A stretch of 64,000 nucleotides of DNA from Streptomyces tibetensis (lineage in GTDB: Bacteria > Actinomycetota > Actinomycetes > Streptomycetales > Streptomycetaceae), in assembly GCF_007655005.1 (NCBI RefSeq), contig NZ_SZVW01000020.1:1-64000 (forward strand), written 5' to 3'. Position numbers and translations under genes: made by a program. Under the pieces are notes generated by a model. That model made no database searches. It saw only the letters and a list, made by a program, of their open reading frames with translations, and was not told where the DNA came from. Position 1 is the first letter of the stretch. Every line of letters starts with the position of its first letter. Below, piece by piece: positions 8,614 through 17,562 of the stretch.

Positions 8614-9621
8614 ATGAGTACGATCAACCGCCAGATACGCCTGGCCGCACGTCCCGTGGGAGAGCCGCGTCCCACCGACTGGGAGCATGTCGAGGAGCCC
8701 GCGGGACAGCCGGGCGACGGGGAGTTCCTGGTACAGGTGCTCTGTCTGTCGATCGACCCGGCGATGCGCGGCTGGATGGACGCGGGCAGGTCCTACATCC
8801 GCCCGGTGGAGATCGGCGAGGTGATGCGCGCCGGTGCGGTGGGGAGGGTGGTCGCCTCCCGGCACCCCGGGTTCGCGGTCGGTGACCATGTGTCGGGCAC
8901 GTTCGGCGTGCAGGAGTACTGCGTGTCGGACGGACGCGGCGTGACCAAGGTCGACCCCGCGGCAGCTCCCCTGCCGACCTATCTCGGCACGCTCGGCATG
9001 TCGGGCCTGACGGCCTACTTCGGCCTGATCGAGGTCGGGCGTCCCGAGCCGGGGCAGACCGTCGTGGTCTCCGGAGCGGCCGGGGCCGTCGGCAGCGTCG
9101 TCGGGCAGATCGCCAAGATCCTCGGATGCCGGGTCATCGGCATCGCCGGTGGCGAGGCCAAGTGCCGGATGGTGGTGGACGAGTTCGGATTCGACGCCGC
9201 GATCGACTACCAGAGCGAGGACGTCCGCAAGGCCCTGCGCGAGCACGCCCCCGACGGCGTCGACGTGTACTTCGACAACGTCGGCGGCGACGTTCTGGAC
9301 GCCGTGCTGCTGCGACTGGCGCGCGGCGCCCGCGTCGTGGTCTGCGGCGCGATCTCCCAGTACAACAGCACCAAGCCGCAAGGCCCGGCCAACTACCTGT
9401 CGCTGCTGGTGAACCGGGCGTCCATGACGGGCATCGTGGTGTTCGACTACGCCGATCGGTACGCGGAGGGCATCGCGCAGATGGCCGCTTGGCGGGCGGA
9501 GGGCCGGCTGAAGTCCCTGGAGGACGTGGTGTCCGGCTCGGTCGCTGCGTTCCCCGAGACCCTGATGCGCCTGTTCCGTGGTGACAACCGCGGCAAGCTG
9601 GTGCTGAAGATCGCGGACTGA
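8614..9621 (+). CDS. Zinc-independent NADP-dependent MDR oxidoreductase, CurA/PTGR-like
   Basis: A 335-residue medium-chain dehydrogenase/reductase lacking zinc ligands. It carries the nucleotide loop SGAAGAVGSVVGQIAKILGCRVIGIAG (quoted here in part: AAGAVGSVVGQ) at about residues 152-165, DVYFDNVGGD, and the substrate-side motif LSIDPAMRGWM near the N-terminus, as in leukotriene B4 dehydrogenase/curcumin reductase (CurA) relatives. These reduce alpha,beta-unsaturated ketones or quinones with NADPH. GGAGGAGAG precedes the ATG. Only 26 bp separate it from the next gene, so the two oxidoreductases form an operon. Confidence 0.85.
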   Translation: MSTINRQIRLAARPVGEPRPTDWEHVEEPAGQPGDGEFLVQVLCLSIDPAMRGWMDAGRSYIRPVEIGEVMRAGAVGRVVASRHPGFAVGDHVSGTFGVQEYCVSDGRGVTKVDPAAAPLPTYLGTLGMSGLTAYFGLIEVGRPEPGQTVVVSGAAGAVGSVVGQIAKILGCRVIGIAGGEAKCRMVVDEFGFDAAIDYQSEDVRKALREHAPDGVDVYFDNVGGDVLDAVLLRLARGARVVVCGAISQYNSTKPQGPANYLSLLVNRASMTGIVVFDYADRYAEGIAQMAAWRAEGRLKSLEDVVSGSVAAFPETLMRLFRGDNRGKLVLKIAD

Positions 9622-9647
9622 CCGGGCCGAGGGGAGGGAGAGATCCG

Positions 9648-10700
9648 GTGAAGGCACTGACCTATCACGGCCGTCACGACATCCGGTTCGGGGACGTCCC
9701 CGACCCGGCCGTCACCAGCCCCGCCGACGCGGTGGTGCGCGTGACCGCGGCCGGCATCTGCGGCAGCGACCTGCACATCTACGGCGGCAACGGGTTCAGC
9801 CCCGAACTGGGCTACACGCCGGGACACGAGTGCGTCGGCGTGGTCGTCGACACCGGCAGCCAGGTCACCCGCTTCAAGCCCGGGGACCGGGTTCTGGTGC
9901 CCGCCTCCGTCGGCTGTGCTCGCTGCGGGCAGTGCGCGGCCGGGTTCACCGCCCGCTGCGAACGCGCCACGTCGAGCACGGAGCTCTGCTACGGGGTCGG
10001 TCCGAAGCTCCCCGGCAGCCAGGCCGAGGCCCTGGCCGTGCCCTGTGCCGACGTCAATCTGGTGCGCCTGTCGGAGGACATCTCCGACGAGGCGGCCGTC
10101 GTCCTCACGGACAACGCGCCCACCGCCTGGTACGGCTGCCGTCGCGCCCGCATCCAGCCCGGTGAGACCGTCCTGGTCATCGGTCTCGGCCCGGTCGGCC
10201 TCATGGCCGCCCAGTCCGCCTTCGCGATGGGCGCGGCCCGGGTGCTGGGTGTGGACCTGGTCGCCGAGCGCCGCGCCTTCGCCGCGGGCCTGGGCGTCGA
10301 GCCGGTCGAGGGCGACGACGTGCGGTCGGCCATCCGGGACATGACCGCCGGACGCGGTCCGGACGCCGTGGTGGAGGCCGTTGGCTCCGACGCCACCATC
10401 CAACTCGCCGTCAAGGCCGTCCGGCAGGCGGGCCGGGTCAGTGTGATCGGGGTCAGCCAGAACAAGGCGTTCCCGTTCCACATGTACCTGGCGCAGGTCA
10501 AGGAACTGGAGTTCGCCATCGGGCTGTGCTCGGTGCACTACGAACTCCCTGCCCTGATCGCCCTCACCCGTGCCGGACGGATCAAGCCCGAGGTCGTGGT
10601 CTCGCACCGCTTCGCCCTCTCCGAAGGGCCGACGGCGTACGAACTGTTCGCAGGCCGCTCCGACGGCGTGCGCAAGATCGTGCTCGACCCGACGGGCTGA
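9648..10700 (+). CDS. Zinc-dependent alcohol dehydrogenase family protein
   Basis: A 350-residue MDR dehydrogenase. Catalytic zinc ligands are visible in GICGSDLH and GHECVG; the structural-zinc lobe has CARCGQC with a further Cys (TARCE). The NAD(P)-binding loop is GLGPVGLMAAQ. Family members oxidise secondary alcohols or polyols, or run in reverse. GTG 9648 has GGGGAGGGAG upstream. It is co-transcribed with the preceding CurA-like reductase, suggesting sequential steps on an aldehyde, ketone or quinone; this is inference. Confidence 0.87.
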   Translation: MKALTYHGRHDIRFGDVPDPAVTSPADAVVRVTAAGICGSDLHIYGGNGFSPELGYTPGHECVGVVVDTGSQVTRFKPGDRVLVPASVGCARCGQCAAGFTARCERATSSTELCYGVGPKLPGSQAEALAVPCADVNLVRLSEDISDEAAVVLTDNAPTAWYGCRRARIQPGETVLVIGLGPVGLMAAQSAFAMGAARVLGVDLVAERRAFAAGLGVEPVEGDDVRSAIRDMTAGRGPDAVVEAVGSDATIQLAVKAVRQAGRVSVIGVSQNKAFPFHMYLAQVKELEFAIGLCSVHYELPALIALTRAGRIKPEVVVSHRFALSEGPTAYELFAGRSDGVRKIVLDPTG

Positions 10701-10728
10701 CTGCTCACGGCTCTCCGCTGCCAGGCCT

Positions 10729-10769
10729 GCCTCCAGTCTCCTAGGGTGAGTCCCTCCGAGACTGGAGGC
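10729..10769 (+). promoter_or_regulatory. 12-bp inverted repeat whose right arm contains the Shine-Dalgarno
   Basis: GCCTCCAGTCTC (10729-10740) and GAGACTGGAGGC (10758-10769) are perfectly complementary across a 17-base loop. The right arm contains GGAGG, the ribosome binding site for the ATG at 10774. In RNA this would bury the site; in DNA it could be an operator around a TAGGGT -10-like hexamer in the loop (10742-10747). Confidence 0.55.
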
Positions 10770-10773
10770 AGCC

Positions 10774-11373
10774 ATGTCACAGCGCCACGAAGCCGCCCGA
10801 CCGACCCGTCCGCGGCTCAAGCCGCTCCCCGAAGAACGGTGGGACCCGCGGACCCGGGAACTGCTGGCCGCCGCTCCCCACGACCCCGGGGGCGGGATCC
10901 CGAACATCTTCACCACGCTCGTGCGTCATCCCGATCTCTACGAGCAGTTCCTGCCGTTCGGTGGGCAGTTGCTCGGCGCGGGCCGACTGCCGGGGGAAGT
11001 GCGCGAGTTACTGATCCTGCGCACGGCATGGAACACCGGCGCGCGGTACGAGTGGGGGCGGCACCTCCCCCTGGCCAGGGCCGCGGGCGTCACGGAGGCG
11101 GAGATCGACCGCATCGGCGCAGGGCCTCAGGCGCCCGGCTGGGCGGACCTCCAGCGGCACCTGATCCGCGCGGCGGACGAGCTGCACGGCGATGCCACGA
11201 TGTCCGATGCGACCTGGGAGGGTCTGGCCGGGCACTTCGGTGACGCCGAACTGATCGAGATCGTCATGCTGGTGGGGCAGTACCAGATGGTGGCCTTCTT
11301 CCTGAATGCCACCGGTGTTGAACTGGAGCCCGGTTTCGACAGCACCGGCTTCCCGGAGGGGGCTCGACCCTAG
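10774..11373 (+). CDS. Carboxymuconolactone decarboxylase (CMD)-family protein with a TTA codon
   Basis: A 199-residue protein of the CMD/AhpD fold, with the conserved helical core GRLPGEVRELLILRTAW followed by NTGARYEWGRHLPLARAAG. The CxxC pair of true AhpD peroxidases is absent (NTGARYEW occupies that position), so thiol peroxidase activity is doubtful; many such proteins are of unknown function. Codon 79 (bases 11008-11010) is TTA, read in Streptomyces by the bldA tRNA, so expression may be developmentally restricted. The ribosome binding site lies in a perfect inverted repeat. Its stop overlaps that of the convergent methyltransferase gene. Confidence 0.85.
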   Translation: MSQRHEAARPTRPRLKPLPEERWDPRTRELLAAAPHDPGGGIPNIFTTLVRHPDLYEQFLPFGGQLLGAGRLPGEVRELLILRTAWNTGARYEWGRHLPLARAAGVTEAEIDRIGAGPQAPGWADLQRHLIRAADELHGDATMSDATWEGLAGHFGDAELIEIVMLVGQYQMVAFFLNATGVELEPGFDSTGFPEGARP

Positions 11374-12179
11374 GGCCCGTCGTCTGCCGGCCTGCGGCCC
11401 CACGCCGAGATCATCGGCGAGGTGGCCAGGTCCAGGCGTCCCGCCTCCACGGCGGCGAGATGCCCGTCGATCTCCTCGTCCGTGGCGAGACCCGCGGCGA
11501 CGAGCCGGTCCCGTACCTGCCGGACTGTGGCCGCCTCCAGGACGTCGCAGGCGGGCGAGGTGATCGGGAAGTAGGCGTCGGCCTCGACGTCCACGAGACC
11601 CGCCTCGCGCAGCAGCCGGGGCAGTCTGCGCCCGTAGGAGAGGTCGGCACCGCGTTGCCGCAGCAGTTCCCGGAAGCCGGTGCGCAGACGGTTGGCCCGC
11701 TGCTGCTCGGGGCCGTGCTCGTCGGGGCAGATCAGCGGCTGCAGCGCGGGGTCGGCGTCCTCGACCAGCAGCACTCCCCCGGGCCGCAGGGCCTGCGCCA
11801 TGGAGCGCAGCGCGGCGTCGCGCTCGGTGACGTGGACCAGGACGAGACGGGCGTGCACCAGGTCGAAGGGGCCCTGCGGAGGGGCGTCGCGGCCGACGTC
11901 GTGCCGGAGTACCTCGACCCCCGCGGTGGCGTCCGTCCCGGTCCAGGACACGTCGATGTCGGTGGCGAGCACACGCCCAAAGGGCCCGACGCGCTCGCGC
12001 AGCCACGCAGCGACGCTCGGTCCGCCGGCCCCGACCTCCCAGCACCGCCAGCCTTCGGCGATCCCGGCCGTCTCGAAGTGCCGGAACGTCGAGGCGTCGA
12101 AGAGTGCCGCCAGCGCGTCGAAGCGCGTGCCGGCCTCGGCCTGCCGGTTGTCCAGGAGGTACCCCTCGTCGTGACCCAT
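11370..12179 (-). CDS. Class I SAM-dependent methyltransferase
   Basis: A 269-residue Rossmann methyltransferase. Motif I is CWEVGAGGPSVAAWL (residues about 46-60), motif II the acidic ATDID, and motif IV FDLVHARLVLVHV, followed by ALRPGGVLLVEDAD. This order fits UbiE/Methyltransf_11-type small-molecule methyltransferases. The substrate is not evident. The gene converges with the CMD-family gene and shares a palindromic CTAG at the two stop codons. Confidence 0.82.
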   Translation of the reverse strand: MGHDEGYLLDNRQAEAGTRFDALAALFDASTFRHFETAGIAEGWRCWEVGAGGPSVAAWLRERVGPFGRVLATDIDVSWTGTDATAGVEVLRHDVGRDAPPQGPFDLVHARLVLVHVTERDAALRSMAQALRPGGVLLVEDADPALQPLICPDEHGPEQQRANRLRTGFRELLRQRGADLSYGRRLPRLLREAGLVDVEADAYFPITSPACDVLEAATVRQVRDRLVAAGLATDEEIDGHLAAVEAGRLDLATSPMISAWGRRPADDGP

Positions 12180-12212
12180 GCGGCGATCATGCCACGGGCC
12201 CGGTGGGGCGGT

Positions 12213-12722
12213 TCAGTGCGGTGCGCGGGGCGGCAGCCGGTGCAGTTCCACGTCCGTGAGCTGCCCGTCGGCGACGGCGGCCGTCATGTAGGTGCAGTGG
12301 GGCTGACGGCGGCGGTCCGTCGGGGAGCCCGGGTTCAGCAGGCGCAGGCCGTTGGGGGCCGTGGTGTCCCAGGGGATGTGACTGTGGCCGAAGACCAGCA
12401 CGTCCAGACCGGGGAAGCGGGCGGCACACCGCTGCTCCCGGCCCTGCTTGGCGCCCGTCTCGTGAATCACGCCGAACCGCACCCCGCCCAGCTCCGCGTA
12501 CGCCACCTCGGGCAGCCGGGCGCGCAGTTCCGGCCCGTCGTTGTTGCCGTACACCCCGACGAGCCTGCGGCAGCGCGCCTCCAGCAGATCGAGGGTGCCG
12601 GTGTCGACCCAGTCCCCGGCGTGGAACACGACATCGGCGTGCGGGAGTTCGGCGAGCAGGGGGGCGGGCAGTTCCCTGGCCCGCTTGGGCAGGTGAGTGT
12701 CGGACATCAGTAGCAGTCGCAC
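12213..12722 (-). CDS. YfcE/MJ0936-type metallophosphoesterase
   Basis: A 169-residue calcineurin-like phosphoesterase of the small YfcE type. Metal-binding blocks are SDTHLPK near the N-terminus, HAGDW, GNND, and the C-terminal GHSHIPW with NPGSPTDRRR. Such enzymes hydrolyse phosphodiesters (cyclic nucleotides or artificial substrates) with two divalent metals; physiological substrates are mostly unknown. It is separated from the upstream methyltransferase by 33 bp on the same strand and could share a transcript with it. Confidence 0.88.
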   Translation of the reverse strand: MRLLLMSDTHLPKRARELPAPLLAELPHADVVFHAGDWVDTGTLDLLEARCRRLVGVYGNNDGPELRARLPEVAYAELGGVRFGVIHETGAKQGREQRCAARFPGLDVLVFGHSHIPWDTTAPNGLRLLNPGSPTDRRRQPHCTYMTAAVADGQLTDVELHRLPPRAPH

Positions 12723-12817
12723 ATCATCACCCTAGAGGGTGCCGTTCAATATGTACTTATACGGATGAATCGACATTCGGGTTGAAGGGTCGGTGAAGAT
12801 CCCTCCATCCTTCCTTC

Positions 12818-14713
12818 ATGTCTCTCCTCTCCCCTGCCTTCGACGCGTCCGGCCTGCGCGACTACGCCCACGACTGGGCGGTGGTCGACGTGGAGACGTC
12901 CGGGCTGGTCGCTCGCCGCGACCGGGTCCTGTCCCTGGCCGTGGTGGTGCTGGGGCCGGACGGTGAGCAGACGGACGAGTTCTCGACGCTCCTCGACCCC
13001 GGCTGCGATCCCGGGCCGGTGCACGTCCACGGGCTCACGGCCGAGAGGCTGCGCGGCGCACCGGGCTTCGGCCAGGTCGCCCCGCGGATCGCCGCGATGC
13101 TGCGGGACCGGGTGCTCGTCGCGCACAACGCCCAGTTCGACTACGACTTCCTCGCCCACGAGTTCGCCCGCGCCGGCACCGCGCTGCCCGTGGCCCGTCG
13201 CCTGTGCACCCTCGCACTGAACCGACGGGTCGATCCGCCGACCGAGGACCTCAGGCTGGGCACGCTCGCCGCCCACTACGGCGTCCCCCAGATCAGGGCA
13301 CACGACGCACTCGACGACACCCGGGTGCTGGCGGGGGTGCTGCGCGCCTCACTGCGAGAGGCGGCGCGCCTCGAGCTGCCGCTGCCGTTCGTGTCCTGCC
13401 CGCCCCGCCAGGACCCCCGGTTCGCTCCCCGGACGCCCAAGACGCCGTGCGCCTACCGCAATCCGGGGCGGCCGGAGCCGGACGGGCCACTGGCGCAGGG
13501 CATGAAGGTCGCGATCACCGGTGAGACGCTGACGCCCCGCGTGGAGCTGGAACGGCAGGCCGTCGAGGCCGGGCTGAACGTCATGGCGTCCGTCAGCCGG
13601 CACACCAGCGCACTGGTCACCAACGACGCCTCGTCCGGCTCCGGCAAGGCGCGTCGCGCGCTGGCCGAGGGCGTGCCGGTGCTCGACGAGGCCACGTTCG
13701 TACGGCTGCTGGGGGACGTACGGCCGGGTACACCGCACGAGCTGACGCGATCCGCGGAAGCCGCGATCCCCTCGCCCGCGACGCCTCCCGGCACGGCACG
13801 CACCCCCCAGCCGGTCCAGGAGCCCACGGCCACGGCCGTCACCCTCCCCGGACCAGCGCCCTCGGCACCGTCCACGCCACCTCATCCGGCCCACCCTGCC
13901 ACCCAGGACCGCCCCCTCTCCGGGCGACGCGTCCTGGTGCTCGGTGGCACGCACCCCGATGCCGTCGCGGCCCGCGGCCGGATCGTCGAGCTCGGCGGGG
14001 CAGCGGCGATCAACCTCTCCTCCAGCGTCACCGACGTCGTGCTCCTGGAGGGCGGCGAACGGGACCGCCGGATGAAGCGGATCACCGCACTCGCCTTCCC
14101 CACACACGACGCCGCATGGCTCGACGCCCCGGTCACCACCCCGCTCCCTGGGCAGGGCGGCGGGCCGGCGGCACCGCGCGTCCTCCCGCGCGGCGGTGTC
14201 ATCGACCTGCCGCAGCCGAGCGGATCCGCCGCCGCGGTCCCCTGGACCGTCACAGCCGCCTGGGCGCAGCAGACGTCGTGCGAGATCGACGTGGTCGCCT
14301 TCGTCGTCGACGAGGAGGAACAGGTCTGTTTCGACGAGGACTTCGTCTTCTACGGCGCGCCCGAGAATCCGGGAGGGACGGTGCGGCTGCACAGCGACGG
14401 GCCGACGGAGCAGACCATCGGCGTCGATCTCGCCGCACTGCCGCCCTCGGCGCGCAAGGTCGTGGTCGCCGCCGCCATCGACGGCTCGCCCACTTTCGGC
14501 GACATCGGCGCGATCCACATCAGCTCCGGACCGGGCACCAGCGCCGCGCCCCTGGTCCAGGCCACTCTGGACGCCGCGACCACCGAGCGCACCATGCTGC
14601 TCGCCGAGCTCTACCGCCGCGGGCCGCTGTGGCGACTGCGTGCGGTGGGCCAGGGGTACGACCGAGGACTGGTCGCTCTTGCCCGGGGCTACGGTGTGGA
14701 TGTCTCCGACTGA
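12818..14713 (+). CDS. DEDDh exonuclease - BRCT - BRCT - TerD fusion protein
   Basis: A 631-residue multidomain protein. Residues about 18-185 form an intact DnaQ-like 3'-5' exonuclease: D24 and E26 in VDVETSG, D108 after the HNAQFDYDF block, and the H162-x4-D167 final motif. Residues 229-305 form a BRCT-like domain of the ligase/exonuclease type (VAITGE start), a Pro-rich linker follows (about 310-365), and a second BRCT-like domain spans about 368-440 (RRVLVLGGTHP). Residues about 471-631 are a TerD-type domain (acidic VDEEEQVCFDEDFVFYG and ALPPSARKVVVAAAIDG). TerD domains bind calcium and belong to the tellurite/stress chemosystem. A DNA-processing stress role is inferred. It is transcribed alone, and its promoter region lies opposite the phosphoesterase gene. 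Confidence 0.85.
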   Translation: MSLLSPAFDASGLRDYAHDWAVVDVETSGLVARRDRVLSLAVVVLGPDGEQTDEFSTLLDPGCDPGPVHVHGLTAERLRGAPGFGQVAPRIAAMLRDRVLVAHNAQFDYDFLAHEFARAGTALPVARRLCTLALNRRVDPPTEDLRLGTLAAHYGVPQIRAHDALDDTRVLAGVLRASLREAARLELPLPFVSCPPRQDPRFAPRTPKTPCAYRNPGRPEPDGPLAQGMKVAITGETLTPRVELERQAVEAGLNVMASVSRHTSALVTNDASSGSGKARRALAEGVPVLDEATFVRLLGDVRPGTPHELTRSAEAAIPSPATPPGTARTPQPVQEPTATAVTLPGPAPSAPSTPPHPAHPATQDRPLSGRRVLVLGGTHPDAVAARGRIVELGGAAAINLSSSVTDVVLLEGGERDRRMKRITALAFPTHDAAWLDAPVTTPLPGQGGGPAAPRVLPRGGVIDLPQPSGSAAAVPWTVTAAWAQQTSCEIDVVAFVVDEEEQVCFDEDFVFYGAPENPGGTVRLHSDGPTEQTIGVDLAALPPSARKVVVAAAIDGSPTFGDIGAIHISSGPGTSAAPLVQATLDAATTERTMLLAELYRRGPLWRLRAVGQGYDRGLVALARGYGVDVSD

Positions 14714-14887
14714 CGAGCGCTTTTGACCGCGAACAGACAGACGCCGCAGCTCAGTTGCCCTGTGGGCGGTGATGATCACGGCGAGGTCTCGAAACGTGAG
14801 ACGACCTCGCCGAGCGGGTTAGCATCGGGCAACAAGCAGTGCAACAGGACGTCTACGGCAAGCGACCCGAAGGGGCCCGGAAACCCG

Positions 14888-16831
14888 ATGCCGGTCAAGG
14901 TCAGCGTCATCGTCCCCGTGTACAACCCGGGGATCTACATCGAGGACTGCATCTCCTCGCTGCAGCGGCAGTCACTGCCTCCCGACGAGTTCGAGGTGAT
15001 CTTCGTCGACGACGGCTCGACCGACGAGACCCCGGCCCGGCTCGACGCGCTCGCGGCCGAGGACCCCCGGATGAAGGTCGTCCACCAGGAGAACTCCGGC
15101 TGGTCGGGCAAGCCCCGCAACGTCGGCATCGAGGCCTCCCGGGGCGAGTTCGTGATGTTCGTCGACAACGACGACTACCTCGGCGACGAGGCCCTGGAGC
15201 GGATGTACGACTACGGCGTGGCCAACGGCGCCGACGTCGTCGTGGGCAAGATGGCCGGCAGGAACCGCGCGGTGCCGGTGGAGCTGTTCCGCCGCAACCA
15301 CCCGCGTGCCACCGTCGCGAACGCCCCGCTCATCGACAGCCTCACCCCCCACAAGATGGTCCGCCGGGCCTTCCTGGACCGCATCGGCCTGCGCTTTCCC
15401 GAGGGCCGAAGGCGCCTGGAGGACCACGTCTTCGTCGCCGAGGCGTATCTGCGCGCGGAGAACGTCTCGGTGCTCAGCGACTACGTGTGCTACTACCACA
15501 TCCGCCGGGACGACGGCTCCAACGCCGGCTTCGAACGCTTCGACCCCGTCGGCTACTTCAAGAACCTGCGCGAGGCCCTCGACGTCGTCGAGCAGTACAC
15601 GGAGCCCGGTCCGGTGCGCGACCGGCTGTTCCGGCGCTGGCTGCGCGTGGAGATGGTGGAACGGCTGCGGTCCCGGCGCCTGCTGAACCTGCCGGACGAC
15701 TACCGCAGGGAGCTGTTCGGGGAGATCCACGAGGTCGTGGTCGAGCGCTTCGGGCCGGGTGTCGCGGCCGGACTGCAGCCGACGCAGCAGGTCATCGCCG
15801 CGCTGACGGCGGCCGACCGCTACGACGACGTGGTGGCCTTCGCGGAGTGGGAGGCGGGTGTCGCCCCCGCGGCGGCCCCCGGGGACATCGAGTGGCGCGA
15901 CGGGTCGCTCCGTATCGGCTTCACGGCCGAGTACCTGTCCGGCGGCGAGCCGATGCTGTTCCCCGCCGGTGCCGAGGCCGCGCCGCTGACCGACGCGCCG
16001 AAGGACGTCACCGAGGCGGTGCGGTGGGTGGCCTCGGAGACCGCCGCGAGGTTCGGGCAGGCCACGGCCGATCTGCTGCTGCGGGAGCGCTCCAGCGCCG
16101 CGCAGTACTTCCAGCCGGTGGAGTTCACGCGCGAGACGGTGCCGGCCGGGGACGGCGAGGAGGTCCGGCTGGTGCTGCGGGCGACCGCCACGGTCGACCC
16201 GGCCGATCTGCCCCGCGAGGGCGTCTGGGACGCGCTCGTCCGGGTGAAGTCGGGTGGCTGGACCAAGGAGTGCCGGCTGGGCCCGGCGCCGCGCGAGGAC
16301 CGGCCCACGCCCCAGGCGGGAATCGTCGGCGACCTCCCGGTGCTGCCGTACTGGACCGATCCGCACGGCAACCTCTCCCTGGAGCTCGGCGCGCGCGGCA
16401 AGCGGCTCGGCCTGGGCCGTGTGCAGCTGGGGGACGTCACCGTCTCCGACAGGCGGTTCCGTGTCGTGCTCCCGGTGTACGTCACGGACGACAGGGAGGT
16501 CCGGCTGAGGTTCGTCTCCTCCAGCCGGATCCTGGAGACGTCCGGCACCCTCTCCCCCGACGCGGACCGGCCGGGCTCGGTGCTGGCGGCGGACCTGCCC
16601 ACCGAGGACCTCTCGGGCGACGTCTGGCGGGTCGCCGTGTGCCTGAACCCGGACGCCGAGGGGGCTCGCTTCGCCGGCCTGCCGTTCGCGCTGCGGGCCG
16701 GGGGCGGGAGCGTGCTGGTGACGCCGGCGCCGGGGCCCGGTGTCGCGCTGCGGCTGGCCCGGCGCGCGCGACGCGTGCTCGGCGCCGCACGCCGGAAGGT
16801 GAATTCCCGTATCAGGACCCAAGGACGGTGA
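14888..16831 (+). CDS. GT2-family glycosyltransferase with long C-terminal extension
   Basis: A 647-residue protein. Residues 1-220 form a GT-A fold: VKVSVIVPVYNPG at the N-terminus, FVDDGSTDETPARL, then FVDNDDYL carrying the DxD-type metal site. The remainder (about 330-620) is beta-rich and unlike known catalytic domains, resembling the extensions in teichoic-acid and surface-polysaccharide transferases. It presumably transfers a sugar to a cell-wall or surface glycan on the cytoplasmic face. GAAGGGG precedes ATG 14888. The rmlC gene follows four bases after the stop, suggesting a dTDP-rhamnose-using or related pathway. Confidence 0.85.
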   Translation: MPVKVSVIVPVYNPGIYIEDCISSLQRQSLPPDEFEVIFVDDGSTDETPARLDALAAEDPRMKVVHQENSGWSGKPRNVGIEASRGEFVMFVDNDDYLGDEALERMYDYGVANGADVVVGKMAGRNRAVPVELFRRNHPRATVANAPLIDSLTPHKMVRRAFLDRIGLRFPEGRRRLEDHVFVAEAYLRAENVSVLSDYVCYYHIRRDDGSNAGFERFDPVGYFKNLREALDVVEQYTEPGPVRDRLFRRWLRVEMVERLRSRRLLNLPDDYRRELFGEIHEVVVERFGPGVAAGLQPTQQVIAALTAADRYDDVVAFAEWEAGVAPAAAPGDIEWRDGSLRIGFTAEYLSGGEPMLFPAGAEAAPLTDAPKDVTEAVRWVASETAARFGQATADLLLRERSSAAQYFQPVEFTRETVPAGDGEEVRLVLRATATVDPADLPREGVWDALVRVKSGGWTKECRLGPAPREDRPTPQAGIVGDLPVLPYWTDPHGNLSLELGARGKRLGLGRVQLGDVTVSDRRFRVVLPVYVTDDREVRLRFVSSSRILETSGTLSPDADRPGSVLAADLPTEDLSGDVWRVAVCLNPDAEGARFAGLPFALRAGGGSVLVTPAPGPGVALRLARRARRVLGAARRKVNSRIRTQGR

Positions 16832-16835
16832 CGGC

Positions 16836-17441
16836 ATGCGACCCCTGGGGATAGAGGGCGCCTGGGTCCTGGAACCCAAGGTCTTCCCGGACGACCGGGG
16901 CAGCTTCCACGAGTGGTACCGCCGTGCGGAGTTCCGCGAGGCGACGGGGTACGACCTGTCCGTGGCCCAGGCGAACTGCTCGGTCTCGCGGCGGGGCGTG
17001 CTGCGGGGTGTGCACTTCGCCGACGTGCCGCCCGGCCAGGCCAAGTACGTCACGTGCGTCCGCGGGGCCGTCCTGGACGTGGTGATCGACATCCGCGTCG
17101 GCTCCCCCACCTACGGCGCGTGGGAGGCCGCACGGCTCGACGACGACACGCGCCACGCGGTGTTCCTCTCGGAGGGCCTCGGCCACGCCTTCATGGCCCT
17201 CACGGACGACGCGACGGTGGTCTACCTGTGCTCCGAGGGCTACGCCCCGGGCCGCGAACACGGCATCCACCCCCTGGACCCGGCCCTGGGCATCGAGTGG
17301 CCCGAGGGCATCACCCCGCTCCTCTCCCCCAAGGACGAGCAGGCCCCCACCCTGGCCGAGGCGGAACGCCAGGGGCTCCTGCCTTCGTACGAGGCCTGCC
17401 GGGCGTACTACGAGGAACTGCGGGGCGGGCAGGGGACGTAG
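16836..17441 (+). CDS. rmlC: dTDP-4-dehydrorhamnose 3,5-epimerase (RmlC-like)
   Basis: A 201-residue cupin epimerase. The catalytic His region is RGVHFADVPPGQAKYVTCV, followed by GAVLDVVIDIRVGSPTYG and the LGHAFMAL segment, all RmlC signatures. It epimerises C3 and C5 of dTDP-4-keto-6-deoxyglucose on the way to dTDP-L-rhamnose. It is co-transcribed with the upstream glycosyltransferase and converges with the rmlABD operon, which supplies the other three steps. 3-epimerase-only relatives (EvaD/RmlC-like) cannot be excluded by eye. Confidence 0.9.
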   Translation: MRPLGIEGAWVLEPKVFPDDRGSFHEWYRRAEFREATGYDLSVAQANCSVSRRGVLRGVHFADVPPGQAKYVTCVRGAVLDVVIDIRVGSPTYGAWEAARLDDDTRHAVFLSEGLGHAFMALTDDATVVYLCSEGYAPGREHGIHPLDPALGIEWPEGITPLLSPKDEQAPTLAEAERQGLLPSYEACRAYYEELRGGQGT

Positions 17442-17465
17442 CCCTCGGCCCAACCCGGGACACAC

Positions 17466-17500
17466 CGCAGGCCCGGACGCGAGCGGCGTCCGGGCCTGCG
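17466..17500 (+). terminator. Terminator hairpin after rmlC
   Basis: A perfect 15-bp stem (CGCAGGCCCGGACGC pairing with GCGTCCGGGCCTGCG) with a GAGCG loop begins 25 bases past the rmlC stop. It lies between convergent transcription units and may work in both directions. Confidence 0.7.
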
Positions 17501-17524
17501 CTCCGTGGAACCCGGGAAGGACGT

Positions 17525-17557
17525 CGGCGCCGGCCGCCCCGGCGGTGGCCGGCGCCG
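17525..17557 (-). terminator. Terminator hairpin after the rml operon
   Basis: An 11-bp perfect stem (CGGCGCCGGCC pairing with GGCCGGCGCCG) sits six bases beyond the stop of the minus-strand methyltransferase at 17563, back to back with the rmlC terminator. Confidence 0.6.
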
Positions 17558-17562
17558 TCGTT

